Shown here: one piece after another, positions 1-8,082 of the stretch
Numbering within the stretch: position 1 is the stretch's first letter
How the letters are laid out: the number at the start of each line of letters is the position of its first letter
From: Hymenobacter coccineus
Lineage (GTDB): Bacteria; Bacteroidota; Bacteroidia; Cytophagales; Hymenobacteraceae
Reading direction: 5' to 3'
DNA: 45,265 bases
Assembly (NCBI RefSeq): GCF_001816125.1
Contig: NZ_MDZA01000188.1
Location: 1-45,265 of the forward strand
Notes under the pieces: model-generated
Seen by the model: the letters and a program-made list of their open reading frames with translations, nothing else
Database searches by the model: none
What the model was told of the DNA's origin: nothing
Position numbers and translations under genes: made by a program

Positions 1-283
1 ACCCGGGCGGGCCGGACCCGGGGTGGTCCGCGGACGTGGCCAAGCGTTGGACCAGGCGCACCAGGGCCGGCCCCTCCAGCCACGCCGCCGGCCCCTGCAC
101 CACCAGGTCGGGTTGGACATCCCCGAACGCGTCGCGCCACGCGGGCCAGTCCAGCCGGGGAAAGAGCGCGGCCAAGTGCGCCGTGGCGTAGGCCAGCGCC
201 TGCGCCGCCTGCGGCGCCGACGCCGCGGCGAAGGGGATGCGCCGGGCCCCCGGGGGGAGCAACGGCAAATCAGGGGTTGTCAT
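1..283 (-). CDS. Hypothetical protein, N-terminal part only (runs off left edge)
   Basis: A reading frame on the minus strand opens at an ATG (281-283) and stays open for 94 codons to the window edge, so only the N-terminus is visible. It begins MTTPDLPLLPPGARR and continues with an Ala/Leu-rich, Trp-containing stretch (LFPRLDWPAWRDAFGD). I do not recognise a family. The DNA is very GC-rich, where open frames arise easily, so the coding call rests on the plausible amphipathic composition and on a clear ATG next to a less GC-rich leader. The competing plus-strand frame is Arg/Gly/Gln-rich and looks like a shadow. Confidence 0.4.
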   Translation of the reverse strand, partial: MTTPDLPLLPPGARRIPFAAASAPQAAQALAYATAHLAALFPRLDWPAWRDAFGDVQPDLVVQGPAAWLEGPALVRLVQRLATSADHPGSGPPG

Positions 284-388
284 GGCTAGCTAAGAGTTAG
301 CGGAGGCGGGCGCCGATCGCTGCGTGGGCCCAGCCGCAAGGGCCTTCCGCGCCCGGGGCAGTGGAAAAGACGGCAACGGGCCCAAAGC

Positions 389-429
389 TACGCGTCTTTT
401 AGCAAAAGGGGAACTATGTGTCCACAAAA
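389..429 (+). repeat. Left arm of a 41/42-bp inverted repeat
   Basis: Bases 389-429 recur in inverted orientation at 1479-1520 with a single one-base difference in a G run. The arms lie about 1.05 kb apart and enclose a YqaE-like gene and an XRE repressor. The repeat contains AGCAAAAGGGG and ATGTGTCCAC. It could be the end of a small transposable unit or a duplicated promoter/leader, since the right arm lies just upstream of the XRE gene. No transposase is seen inside. Confidence 0.75.
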
Positions 430-919
430 ACCCATCGGGCTGCGGCAGTTCGCACCCACTCTCGACGCGCGGATCTCCCTGAATCGGGCCCTGGCCCCAA
501 AGGTCCGGGACTTGGTCGACGGCCCAGCCCTTCCCAACGCTGATCCGGAGGTGCCGGCTGGGAAAGGCGCCGCGTCCCCACTGCCTTCACCAACTGCGAA
601 AGCAAGACTAGGCGCGGCAAGGCCCGGGCGTATGCGGCGGGGTGGGGCACACCCAAGACGAAGCAGCTTTTTAGGCTGCGTTGGGGGCCAGCAACCGGGC
701 AGGGGAAGGAACGCGCGCCAAAAAGCGGCGCCTCATCGCCCGCGCGTTGCGTGGCAGTGCGTGCAAAAACACCCGCCGTGACGGGCCGCGGAACGAACGC
801 GGGCCAGCAAATCCGGTACTGGTGACGGAACATTTGGAGACCGGGTTGACTTCGCAGGCTACCCTTTTGCTGTTTATCTTCGACACAAAAGAGCCAACCC
901 GCTAGCTAGCTACTTACGC
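430..919. other. No convincing gene; GC-rich spacer
   Basis: Overlapping open frames on both strands here are Arg/Pro/Ala-rich and mutually exclusive, as expected of random GC-rich DNA. I see no recognisable domain, RNA gene or repeat other than the inverted-repeat arm to its left. Confidence 0.5.
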
Positions 920-1096
920 ATGCTCCTTGCTTACCTGCTTCCGGGACTATCGCTGGCCTTCAACCGGCGTCCCGGCTTGGGAATACTCTTGTTGGTGCTC
1001 CAGCCCACACTCATTGGGTGGATTGTGGGCGCACCGGTGGCCGCTGAGCACCTGCGGCGGCAGCGCCGGCGGCGCCGGCACCAGCGGCCGGCTTAG
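920..1096 (+). CDS. YqaE/Pmp3-family small membrane protein
   Basis: A 58-aa frame starts MLLAYLLPGLSLAFNRRPG and continues with a second hydrophobic segment ending IGWIVGAP, then a very basic tail (RRQRRRRR). The two-helix layout, the 'LPGLS-F' start and the 'xIGW' motif match the Pmp3/YqaE proteolipid family, which are 50-60 aa inner-membrane proteins linked in other organisms to membrane potential and stress. The family link is from pattern recognition. The basic C-terminal tail is unusual. It lies inside the 389/1520 inverted repeat and is convergent with the XRE gene at 1222-1449. Confidence 0.6.
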   Translation: MLLAYLLPGLSLAFNRRPGLGILLLVLQPTLIGWIVGAPVAAEHLRRQRRRRRHQRPA

Positions 1097-1221
1097 TTGA
1101 TCCGGTAACGACCGGCTAGGAGTCTTCAAAACGGGCAGCGGTCGGCTAATTGCCAACCGCCGCACCAGGTAACTATGCCGGATGCAACTGCTGTGGCAAG
1201 CCCGTACCGCCCGTTGCGCCA

Positions 1222-1449
1222 TCAGGTAGTGGGCGCAAACGTCACCAGTTCCGCCAGCGAAATCTCCAGCCCCTCGGCCAGGCACACGAGTACGTCCAGC
1301 GTGGGCGCCGTTTGGGCCGTTTCCATCCGGTAGACCGTCTTTTTGGTGATGTCCGCCGCGTCGGCCAGCGCCTGCTGGCTCCAGCCCCGCGCCTCGCGCA
1401 AGCGCCGCAGGTGCTGGCCGAACGCGTGGATGCTGGCCGGTTTCTTCAC
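1222..1449 (-). CDS. XRE-family helix-turn-helix regulator (copy 1)
   Basis: A 75-aa single-domain Cro/CI-type protein. The HTH core runs from about residue 9 (FGQHLRRLREARGWSQQALA) through 'KKTVYRMETAQTAPTLDVLVCLAEGLEISLAELV', the usual five-helix fold ending in a short hydrophobic tail. The chosen start is GTG (1447-1449); the frame stays open upstream for at least 15 codons, so the N-terminus may be longer. It is closely similar to the protein at 1851-2105 (same FGQHLRRLREARGWSQQALAD block), so the two are paralogs. The right arm of the 42-bp inverted repeat begins 29 bp upstream. Its targets are unknown. Confidence 0.75.
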   Translation of the reverse strand: MKKPASIHAFGQHLRRLREARGWSQQALADAADITKKTVYRMETAQTAPTLDVLVCLAEGLEISLAELVTFAPTT

Positions 1450-1478
1450 CGGCGCAAGCTCCGGCCAGTCAGTCGCGC

Positions 1479-1520
1479 TTTTGTGGACACATAGTTCCCC
1501 CTTTTGCTAAAAGACGCGTA
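1479..1520 (-). repeat. Right arm of the 41/42-bp inverted repeat
   Basis: Inverted copy of 389-429, with one extra G. It sits directly upstream of the XRE gene at 1222-1449 and could carry its promoter or operator. Confidence 0.75.
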
Positions 1521-1850
1521 AATTTGTGCACCCGCGGCGGCCTTCGCCCGGCTGGGGGGTGTCCTCCTGTGCGACCGCAAACACCTGCGCCACGTGCGCC
1601 GCGCCCGCCGGCGGGCCAAGGCCCAGCAACGGGCGCTGCTCGCCCTCGAGTTGGAAGGCTTCGTGGCCTGTACCCTGCACAACGCTGACCGTGCCCGTTG
1701 AGCGGGCCGTGGGCGCGCACGTCGCCGACGCCCTGCGCGAAGCCTTGCGCGAGCGCCGCCAGGTCCTGAAGATCGAGGCGGCGCAGTTGCGACGCGACGG
1801 CGGGGAAAACGCCTACCGGCGGGGTCCTGCTCCTCCAGCGCCCGCGGCCC
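1521..1850. other. No supported gene; possible decayed coding sequence
   Basis: Plus-strand segments such as AVGAHVADALREALRERRQ (about 1700-1770) and RRARRRAKAQQRALLALELE (about 1590-1660) read like alpha-helical protein pieces, but they are in different frames and separated by a stop. This may be a fossil or simply GC-rich noise. Confidence 0.3.
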
Positions 1851-2105
1851 CTAGCGGCTTGGCCCCGCCCCCGGACGGGGCCCGGGCGGCGCAAAGCTGA
1901 CCAGCTCGGCCAGCGGAATCTCCAGGGCCTGGGCCAGCGACACGAGCACGTCCAGCGTCACGGAGTACCGGGCGGTTTCGATGCGGTACACCGTGGGCTT
2001 GGACACGTCGGCCACGTCGGCCAGCGCCTGCTGGCTCCAGCCCCGGGCCTCGCGCAAGCGCCGCAGGTGCTGCCCGAAAGCATGCAGAACCACCTCGTTT
2101 TTCAC
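1851..2105 (-). CDS. XRE-family helix-turn-helix regulator (copy 2)
   Basis: An 84-aa protein from a GTG start (2103-2105), chosen because VKNEVVLHAFGQHLRR aligns with the start of the paralog at 1222-1449. The frame is open further upstream to 2240, but that extension looks non-coding and includes the likely operator. The HTH block FGQHLRRLREARGWSQQALAD is followed by SKPTVYRIETARYSVTLDVLVSLAQALEIPLAELVSF. The tail is Pro/Gly-rich. An overlapping pair of short palindromes lies 37-50 bp upstream, consistent with autoregulation, which is inferred. Confidence 0.7.
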   Translation of the reverse strand: MKNEVVLHAFGQHLRRLREARGWSQQALADVADVSKPTVYRIETARYSVTLDVLVSLAQALEIPLAELVSFAPPGPRPGAGPSR

Positions 2106-2141
2106 CCCAGCAAGCTGGAACTGAAAAGTACCGGCCTTGTA

Positions 2142-2155
2142 ATCACATGTGATCA
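2142..2155. promoter_or_regulatory. Candidate operator (ATCACATGTGAT palindrome)
   Basis: The perfect 12-bp palindrome ATCACATGTGAT overlaps a TGATCA palindrome, 37-50 bp upstream of the XRE gene start at 2105. Position and symmetry fit a repressor-binding site. No footprint can be inferred from one copy. Confidence 0.35.
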
Positions 2156-2159
2156 CATT

Positions 2160-2614
2160 TTCCTTTTCTCCGCTATCTTGCGGCCGCTTTCGTGCTACGT
2201 TTCCCTTTGCCCCTCGCCCTGCTGCCGCAGCCTGGCCCACTTTGCTAATCCCGTGCTTCCCCGCCGGGAAGGCTACCCTGTTCCAACGCCCCGTTTACGC
2301 TGCCTTCTCCCTCCTGCCCAACCGCACCACGCGGCCTACTTTTCGTCTGCTGTCCTTATGCTCCGCGAGTAGCCCGGGGTCCTGTCCACCGCCCGACCGA
2401 ACGGGCCCAAGCGTCTGCTCCCGCTACGCCCAACGGGCCGCCCCGCCCGCTGCGATGCCACCGCGTTGCGCTTCGCCCACCCCGGCGGCGTAGGGGCACT
2501 CGCTGGGCCAGCGACGAGCGGATGGGCATTGGGGTAACCAAGGGCCGCGTGGAACGGACAAGGCACTACTTCCGGCCCATTTTCCTGTTTTTTCTTGATT
2601 ACAATTTAACGCCG
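2160..2614. other. No supported gene
   Basis: A spacer between the divergent XRE regulator and the lipoprotein gene. Open frames here are Pro/Arg/Ala-rich on both strands with no recognisable motif. The last 35 bases before 2615 turn AT-rich (TTTTTTCTTGATTACAATTT) and probably contain the lipoprotein promoter. Confidence 0.4.
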
Positions 2615-3211
2615 ATGCGCCCCTCTTTCCGTTTTCCTTTGGTTCCTGCTGCCCTCGTGGCCTTGACCGGGGCCCTGTTGACCAGTTGCTCCTCGCCCAG
2701 CCCGGCCACAACGACCGGGGCGCCGGCCGTCGGAAATTCCCCTCAGCCGGCGTCTCAGTTTCCCTTCGGCGGCAAAGTCGATTCGCTCAACGGCATCGCG
2801 GGCCACATCTTCGGCCAGCCCCTGAGCGCTTTTCCCAAAATGCGGCTCCTGCCCCCCTCGCCGGGTGAGCTGACGCGCACGTATGAGTACGAAGGCAGCG
2901 AGGGCTGGTTCGGCAAGCACCATAAGCAGGTCCGCACGCAGTTCTACTATTTTCTCAACGGCAGATTCTGCCGTTTTATGGCCCTGGGCGACCCAACCGT
3001 GCTGCGGCCGGAAGCGACTTACCTGTTCGGGCCCGGCCAGGCCCAGGGTAGTTACCGGCTCTTCTGGGAGGGCAGCCGGGCGCGGGCCGCTTACCGCGAG
3101 CAGGCCACCGGCATGGGCATGGAAGGCCAGTTTGATGTACTCAGCAAGGCCCTTGAAGCCGAGCAAGCCGCTCAGGCCCAGGCCAAGCTCAAGGCCGAGA
3201 ACGCTCAGTAG
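2615..3211 (+). CDS. Putative lipoprotein of unknown function
   Basis: A 198-aa protein with a lipoprotein signal: basic start (MRPSFR), hydrophobic stretch (FPLVPAALVALTGALL) and lipobox LTSC with Cys at about residue 25, followed by a Ser/Pro/Thr-rich linker. The mature part has no family I recognise. It contains Tyr/Phe-rich strands (TYEYEGSEGWFG, TQFYYFLNGRFCRF) and ends in an Ala/Gln/Lys-rich helix. The ATG at 2615 is chosen over one 31 codons upstream because it places the signal peptide at the N-terminus. A decayed relative lies downstream (3408-3913). Confidence 0.65.
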   Translation: MRPSFRFPLVPAALVALTGALLTSCSSPSPATTTGAPAVGNSPQPASQFPFGGKVDSLNGIAGHIFGQPLSAFPKMRLLPPSPGELTRTYEYEGSEGWFGKHHKQVRTQFYYFLNGRFCRFMALGDPTVLRPEATYLFGPGQAQGSYRLFWEGSRARAAYREQATGMGMEGQFDVLSKALEAEQAAQAQAKLKAENAQ

Positions 3212-3407
3212 GTACCAGAGCTGGGCCTCCTTGGGTAGCAGGGCTACCCGGGCGGACCCCAGCTGAGCCGCTCAAACCAGCTTCGGGTACCCAACCTTAT
3301 TAGCGACCTACACAGCCTCGGCAGCCCGACCCTTCGGCGCCGGACTCCTGCCAGTCTGCTCTCAACACGGCCTACGACGCCCGCTACGCGCAGCGCTACC
3401 CCATTGA

Positions 3408-3913
3408 GTGACGCTTCAGCCGCCTCCAGCAGTTTCGCCGCGCGGCTACGCGTTACGACAAGTTGGACAGGTACTCGCCACCTGCCAGCGTTTCCGCGAC
3501 CAAAGCGCGGGCTTCACGGTGCTCAGCGTCTCCCTCGACGAGAAGCCGGCTGCCTGGCAGCAGGCCGTGCAACAGGAAGGACTGCCTTGTTTGTTTCTTT
3601 CGATGCTTCGGCCCAGGGCACTGACCGGCCCCTGCTGGCGGCGGAGGCAGTGTATCCTTTTGGCAAAGGGCTACCAGAGTCGCCCAAAAGCTTGGCCTAC
3701 GGCGCAGCCGCTGTGAACTGGGAAGGCCAGCGGGTGCGGGCGACGCGCTCGGATGGCCACAACGAATGCCGGCTAATAAACGAATGCCGGCTAATAAGCA
3801 GGCGTAAGCTCGCCGCCGCTCAGAAAGTAGTGATTGAAACCGCTCAGAAAAAGGCGGAGGCCGCGGCACGGGCGGCCAAGCTTTGGGTGGGTAACGCGCC
3901 GACCGGGCATTAA
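3408..3913 (+). pseudogene. Decayed redoxin fragment joined to a lipoprotein-like fragment
   Basis: In one frame (about 3450-3600) the sequence reads LATCQRFRDQSAGFTVLSVS LDEKPAAWQQAVQQEG-like text, typical of the middle of a TlpA/AhpC-type thioredoxin-fold protein. In another frame (about 3640-3880) it reads EAVYPFGKG...VNWEGQRVRAT followed by an Ala/Lys helix. This matches the C-terminal half of the lipoprotein at 2615-3211 (EATYLFGPG...LFWEGSRARAA). Neither piece is complete, so this is a fossil in which two gene remnants are fused. The family assignment of the first piece is moderately sure. Confidence 0.45.
3762..3797 (+). repeat. 18-bp tandem duplication (2 copies)
   Basis: ACGAATGCCGGCTAATAA occurs twice head to tail. 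In the surrounding frame it duplicates six codons (ECRLIN/ECRLIS), a small slippage event inside the decayed lipoprotein-like sequence. Confidence 0.85.
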
Positions 3914-4259
3914 AGAAATAAGTGCCAGAAGCTACTTCAAATGGGCGTCAGGTTTTTGGGGTACCCGCTGCTCCTGTTTCGTGGCCGCCGCAAATGACCG
4001 ACTCGCTGGGCCTGCACAGAACGCTAAATGGTTGCGTCCTTGGCATCTTAACCATCTTCTTCCCCGACCCCACCGGCCGCCTCGTGCCTACGGAACTGCG
4101 ACCGACGTAGAACAGAAGTTGCTCAGGCGCTTAAAATAATGCGCATACGACTCTCTGGCGTACCACGCTCTACCGGCCAAGCTCCGCGTGACAGCAGGAG
4201 CATGTCCACCTAGGTAGCCCGGCCGGCCGCCACTACCCAGGTGGCCACCGGCCAGGTTA
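3914..4259. other. No supported gene
   Basis: A short plus-strand stretch (about 4025-4110) reads like a protein end (TIFFPDPTGRLVPTELRPT) but has no valid upstream extension. It may be another remnant. Confidence 0.35.
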
Positions 4260-4997
4260 CTATTTCTTAGCAGGCGAATACACGGGCAAACCAGCTGCGA
4301 ATTTGGGAAACTTCTTCCGATGTTGACGCAACTGGTTTCGGTAAAAAATCAGTTCTTTTCGCTGGGCAAACCCCTCTTGCCGCAAACTGTCATTTGCCCT
4401 TGCTAGGCTAATGCTACGCGCTCTACAATCAACATATGCTTGAAAGACGCGATTATAATTGGCTACCGGGTCTTTCGAGAAGGTTCCGATCATCCCCAAT
4501 ATTGCCAGCACAATCAGCAGTGGCCCCAATGCTACATACGCTAAATTTAGCCAACCCCGCACAAAATCCACTTCTACCCTGCGCGGGATTCTATCGGTTG
4601 TCTTCTGAAAGCTCGCATCGCGCGCTTCCAGGTCCTTCAGCCGCGCGGCTAGCGTCGCGTCGCTCGTCGCTAGGTGTTGGGTCAGGCCTACTAGCAGGCG
4701 CTCATTCGTGGCCGTGATGGCCGTTACCTGCTCATTGACGAGGGGCGAGAGCAGCTTGGCTACCTCCTCCGTCTTCGGCTCAATCTTCATGGGCAATTGC
4801 TTCGGCAACTGCGCCATCAGTTGCGGCATTAGCTGCTGCGCCAGCTTCACCGGGTCCGGGGCCGAAACGGGTTGCGCCCTTATTTCTTTGACGAAGCCTA
4901 CCAGCTCTGCTCGGGTAATGGGCTCTTCTCGTTTTAGAATAATTTCCAGTTGGCCCTGAAGCGCCTTCATCAAATGGTAAATTTCTTCGGCCGTCAT
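4260..4997 (-). CDS. Mobilization-associated membrane/coiled-coil protein
   Basis: A 245-aa protein located 56 nt downstream of the relaxase in the same direction. The N-terminal half is charged and helical (MTAEEIYHLMKALQGQLEII, then an Ala/Gln/Leu-rich stretch up to about residue 140), likely coiled coil. One transmembrane segment lies at about 148-172 (WLNLAYVALGPLLIVLAILG), and a basic helical tail follows. I do not recognise a named family. Position and architecture resemble accessory proteins that sit with relaxases on mobilizable Bacteroidota plasmids and may tether the relaxosome to the membrane; this role is inferred. Confidence 0.6.
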   Translation of the reverse strand: MTAEEIYHLMKALQGQLEIILKREEPITRAELVGFVKEIRAQPVSAPDPVKLAQQLMPQLMAQLPKQLPMKIEPKTEEVAKLLSPLVNEQVTAITATNERLLVGLTQHLATSDATLAARLKDLEARDASFQKTTDRIPRRVEVDFVRGWLNLAYVALGPLLIVLAILGMIGTFSKDPVANYNRVFQAYVDCRARSISLARANDSLRQEGFAQRKELIFYRNQLRQHRKKFPKFAAGLPVYSPAKK

Positions 4998-5053
4998 GAA
5001 ACAGATAAAAACAGATAAAATAGGTTGCGACGACTGGCCCGTAAAGCTGCTCC

Positions 5054-6088
5054 TTACAGTTCCAGTTCGTCCGATTGGCTCAGGGCTGGCAAGGAGCGTG
5101 CCACCTGGACGGTTGACTGTAGGGGCGCTTGAATCGGTTTTTTTACCTCAACCGTTCGTTGCGCGGCAGCGTGCGCCCCTTCCTTTAACAGCGCATTCAG
5201 CCGTCCCGTCTCGAAGAGATTGGTGAATTCCATTATCGCCGACGTCACTTGCTGCTTGGTCTGCGCCTGCCGTTCCGCCTGAACTTGCGCAAAGCCTTCC
5301 AACAGCTTTGGTGCCGTAAACTGCGGCCCTACTTCTCCCCCTTTGAACCGGTGGCCATTGTATTCGTAGCGAACCCCGTACCTGGTTGACCCATCCTTGT
5401 GCCGGTGCTCACTCACCACTTGCTTGATGCGCTGGGGCGCAAGCTTGTCCGCTAGCTCCCCAAAACCTCCACTGTCACCCACCGCGGGTTGTAGCGCGTT
5501 GGCGACCGTATGCCTTGCCCGCTGCCAACCCGCCGTGCGCACTTTCCGGGGAGTATCCGCGGCCATTTGCCGGTTTGTAGGCCCCTCGCGCCGCGCTTGC
5601 GCGCGGCCCTGCTCTTCGGCCGTGGCCAGGCCCAATTGCTGCTCGACCTGCTGGCACGCGCGCCGGCTGTGCTCCCCGATGAATGCATCCGGAATAACCT
5701 GGCCGTGGTCATCCACTCGATTCATCACCAAGTGTGCATGCGGATGGTCTTTATCAAAGTGCTGTACTAGTAGCCATTGGGTCTTTAAGGGGCCAATTGC
5801 TTTCGCCAGTTCTTTCTGATACGCCTGGCTAGCGGCTTTCAGCAGCGTGCTTACCTCTTCCGGACTGCGCCCCTCGGCATCTTCGGGCCGCAACGACAGG
5901 GCGATGTGGAACACGGCCTTGCCTAGATTTGGTCGCAGCTGTTGCTGAAAAGTAAAGTCCTCCGCCATATGCTGCGCGCTGTCCGTACGGACTCCTTCGG
6001 CGGCCAGGACTTCCGCCTTCTTGCTTTCCTGGCACAGATAAGCGCAAACTGCCCGAAAGCTGTCGCCGGTAATCGCATGGGCAATCAT
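5054..6088 (-). CDS. Relaxase (MobA/VirD2-like mobilization nuclease)
   Basis: A 344-aa relaxase that should nick oriT and stay linked to the 5' end during transfer. Motif I is at the N-terminus: MIAHAITGDSFRAVCAYLCQ with candidate catalytic Tyr17. Motif III, the metal-binding His cluster, is at about residues 108-123 (HFDKDHPHAHLVMNRV). This matches the Relaxase/Mobilization nuclease domain (PF03432 type) common on Bacteroidota plasmids. The C-terminal third is Gln/Ala-rich and probably contacts DNA or partners. The start ATG overlaps the mobC stop as ATGA, so the two are translationally coupled. The length is at the short end for the family, with no helicase or primase extension. Confidence 0.85.
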   Translation of the reverse strand: MIAHAITGDSFRAVCAYLCQESKKAEVLAAEGVRTDSAQHMAEDFTFQQQLRPNLGKAVFHIALSLRPEDAEGRSPEEVSTLLKAASQAYQKELAKAIGPLKTQWLLVQHFDKDHPHAHLVMNRVDDHGQVIPDAFIGEHSRRACQQVEQQLGLATAEEQGRAQARREGPTNRQMAADTPRKVRTAGWQRARHTVANALQPAVGDSGGFGELADKLAPQRIKQVVSEHRHKDGSTRYGVRYEYNGHRFKGGEVGPQFTAPKLLEGFAQVQAERQAQTKQQVTSAIMEFTNLFETGRLNALLKEGAHAAAQRTVEVKKPIQAPLQSTVQVARSLPALSQSDELEL

Positions 6089-6456
6089 TGCGTGTCGCCT
6101 TCATTTAAAACGCTTATGAACCGCTGTACCTGGTCAAGCTTAGCTTGCGCCTGCCCCTGGGTAGCCGGTCCAAATTCGTCCGTAGCCACCAGTTCTTCTA
6201 GGCTTTTCACTAGCCTCACCAACTGTCGATAGAAAGCCACTGATAGTACTCCGCGCTTCACCTGGGGTGTCAGCGGCAAGCCTTGCCAGGCTCGCCGCAG
6301 CAGCTCAGAACGGCTGCGGCCGGTTTGCTTTTTCTGTTCCAGCAGGCGGTCAATGTCCTGTGGCGGCAGTGAAATCGTGAGTGATTTGTAGTGAAGAGCT
6401 TTGGGACGCGGCCCTGGGCCACGCTTCTTTTTCTCAGGTCCGTTGGAGTCAGCCAT
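6085..6456 (-). CDS. mobC: MobC-like relaxosome accessory protein
   Basis: A 123-aa protein with a basic N-terminus (EKKKRGPGPRPKALHYKS), then a ribbon-helix-helix-like segment (LTISLPPQDIDRLLEQKKQT GRSRSELLRRA), then a helical C-terminus. This is the usual layout of MobC proteins that bind oriT and assist the relaxase. It overlaps the relaxase start by 4 bp (ATGA). The AT-rich non-coding region immediately upstream is where oriT and the shared promoter are expected. The symbol is given by family and position, not by sequence search. Confidence 0.75.
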   Translation of the reverse strand: MADSNGPEKKKRGPGPRPKALHYKSLTISLPPQDIDRLLEQKKQTGRSRSELLRRAWQGLPLTPQVKRGVLSVAFYRQLVRLVKSLEELVATDEFGPATQGQAQAKLDQVQRFISVLNEGDTQ

Positions 6457-6640
6457 AAAATGGGTAAGCGCAGATTTACTGAAGTTTGGCGATGGTGGGG
6501 ATAAGCAAAGGGGGCCTTTTCGTAATTCAACACGGGCGCAACACTTCTTGCTTTACATAATTCTTCGGTCCAGCATTAACACTAATGCCGCCCTTTTACA
6601 AGTCCTATAGTAATCTTTTGTCGTCCCCACTGCCTGCTCT

Positions 6641-6692
6641 TCACAACATCAACACCTATTATCAAGTCACAACATTAACACCTATCATCAAG
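6641..6692 (+). repeat. 26-bp tandem direct repeat (2 copies), possible MobC/relaxase site
   Basis: Units 6641-6666 and 6667-6692 (TCACAACATCAACACCTATT...) differ at two positions. They sit about 185 bp upstream of mobC and 22 bp from the palindrome at 6715-6726, a configuration seen in origin-of-transfer regions. Confidence 0.8.
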
Positions 6693-7183
6693 CAATTTCC
6701 AATAAACTGTTTAACTGGTTAACCAGGATAACTAAAGTTTTCTCAACTCCAGAAAAAGCAATAACCTTTAAACCAGAAATCAGCCTATGAATTATAATCA
6801 TAATTTGTAGGTTAACTTTTTTTACATAAAGAAGATTAGCACACTAACCAAAGACCATTCATCAAATTCCAATAAATTTCTCTTAAACTATTATAACTCG
6901 AAACGCTCAGAATCCGATTACTAATTTTCAGCTATTTTGGGTAATAGAGCTATACTAATTTTCAGTACTAGAATGATAATCATTGGTATGAGTTAACCTA
7001 AATTATCTTTTTTTCATCTTTATGGGTAACTTATAAAGCCGGGTAATAACAGTTTTAGTAAAAACATTATTTAGCAATAATACAATGCATAAGACATACA
7101 AAGGATGCTGAACAATGAATAATAGCTAGTCAAGTGCACAATATTTTTTCAAATGATCTTACGTATCCTTTAATCAACACAAA

Positions 7184-7210
7184 TACTCTCAAAAGCCACT
7201 TTTGAGAGTA
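7184..7210. other. Perfect 12-bp hairpin
   Basis: TACTCTCAAAAG - CCA - CTTTTGAGAGTA forms a 12-bp stem with a 3-nt loop. No T-run follows on either side, so it is less likely to be a terminator than a protein- or relaxase-recognised structure in the putative oriT region. Confidence 0.7.
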
Positions 7211-7387
7211 TGCATGAAAACAAAATTATTCTTTGAATGAATTATAATAAACAATATTTTTAACACTTTATCTCATCTTTTGCTACTCAAGCTTTGTTAC
7301 ATACCGCCCTTAACGCTACCTTGCTCAAAGCTAGGTTTTTTCTTCTTATCAGTTTCTTTCGTTCCTTCCATTTCTTATTTCATTCAA

Positions 7388-7738
7388 ATGGCTGCCCAAT
7401 CCCCTCCACCCAAAAAAAGCGCTGGTGGTCGAATCAGTAAAAAGACCCCTGGCGTTGCTTATGATACAACAGCTTACTACATTCCAGAGACTCTCGCCGG
7501 ATTGCTACAATATGTGGAGATGGTATCACGCAAAAAAGCCGACCCTATCCTTTCACAGCCAATACTGGAGGAAGGATTAGCCAGGCAGATTATGATGGTA
7601 TGCAAGCAAAAAAATATCATCACTCCCGAAGACTTGTTGCCTACTGATAATCCTGATTGGTGCACTAAATTTCGCAACCTCAACACTGCTATTGCTACTA
7701 CTCTCGCCACTACTGCTGCGGCCGGTTCCGGCGTTTAA
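7388..7738 (+). CDS. Hypothetical protein
   Basis: A 116-aa protein from the ATG at 7388 (MAAQSPPPKKSAGGRISKKT). A start 36 codons upstream is rejected because that extension is hydrophobic, AT-rich leader sequence. The N-terminus is basic and Pro/Lys-rich; the middle is helical (ETLAGLLQYVEMVSRKKADP, then ARQIMMVCKQKNIITPEDLL); the end is Thr/Ala-rich. No family is recognised. Base composition is lower in GC than its neighbours. It is transcribed away from the mob genes, so it may share the putative oriT/promoter region with them. Confidence 0.6.
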   Translation: MAAQSPPPKKSAGGRISKKTPGVAYDTTAYYIPETLAGLLQYVEMVSRKKADPILSQPILEEGLARQIMMVCKQKNIITPEDLLPTDNPDWCTKFRNLNTAIATTLATTAAAGSGV

Positions 7739-7999
7739 TGTAGAACAGGACGAGTGTTTTTCGCAGTTGCGTGGATTCGACAAAATAGCACTTGCCTTCC
7801 AGCCGCATTGTTTGTCGACTATGCTTCGCAGGCTATGGCTGTTGCTACCCGAGTACTAACTTGGGTTTGCCGGCAAGTGGACTATGGCTCGCGAGAATAA
7901 ACTACTCGATGGCAACCCCTCTACTTTGCTCAATCAGACACCTTTTGGCAAGGGCGGTAAGGCCACCTTGCCCAACAGAAACTTAGCCCTTGCTTTGCG

Positions 8000-8044
8000 A
8001 GCACCCCATTGACTACCTACCCAACAGGTAAGACATGGGGTGCT
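8000..8044. terminator. Two-tier stem-loop, possible terminator
   Basis: The outer stem AGCACCCCAT (8000-8009) pairs with ATGGGGTGCT (8035-8044); the inner stem TACCT (8014-8018) pairs with AGGTA (8026-8030). A T-rich run follows on the plus strand. It lies just beyond the end of the decayed minus-strand membrane gene (8083 onward). Confidence 0.5.
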
Positions 8045-8082
8045 TTCTTGACCAGCGTATCACCCTTTCTGGCGGGCACTGG

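Larger units (their letters stand above)
6457..7387. other. AT-rich non-coding region; best oriT candidate
   Basis: About 930 bp with no credible gene, much more AT-rich than its flanks, lying directly upstream of mobC and the relaxase. It holds a 26-bp tandem repeat (6641-6692), a perfect 12-bp palindrome CTGGTTAACCAG (6715-6726), two copies of ACTAATTTTCAG near 6920 and 6954, and a 12-bp hairpin (7184-7210). Such features are typical of transfer origins and of divergent promoters for mobC and the gene at 7388. The nick site cannot be assigned by eye. Confidence 0.5.

Noticed and set aside
7884..8012. 42-codon plus-strand frame (MARENKLLDGNPSTLLNQ...) as a possible peptide precursor
   Set aside because: No GG or other leader motif, no Cys, and its stop falls in the stem-loop at 8000-8044; insufficient support.
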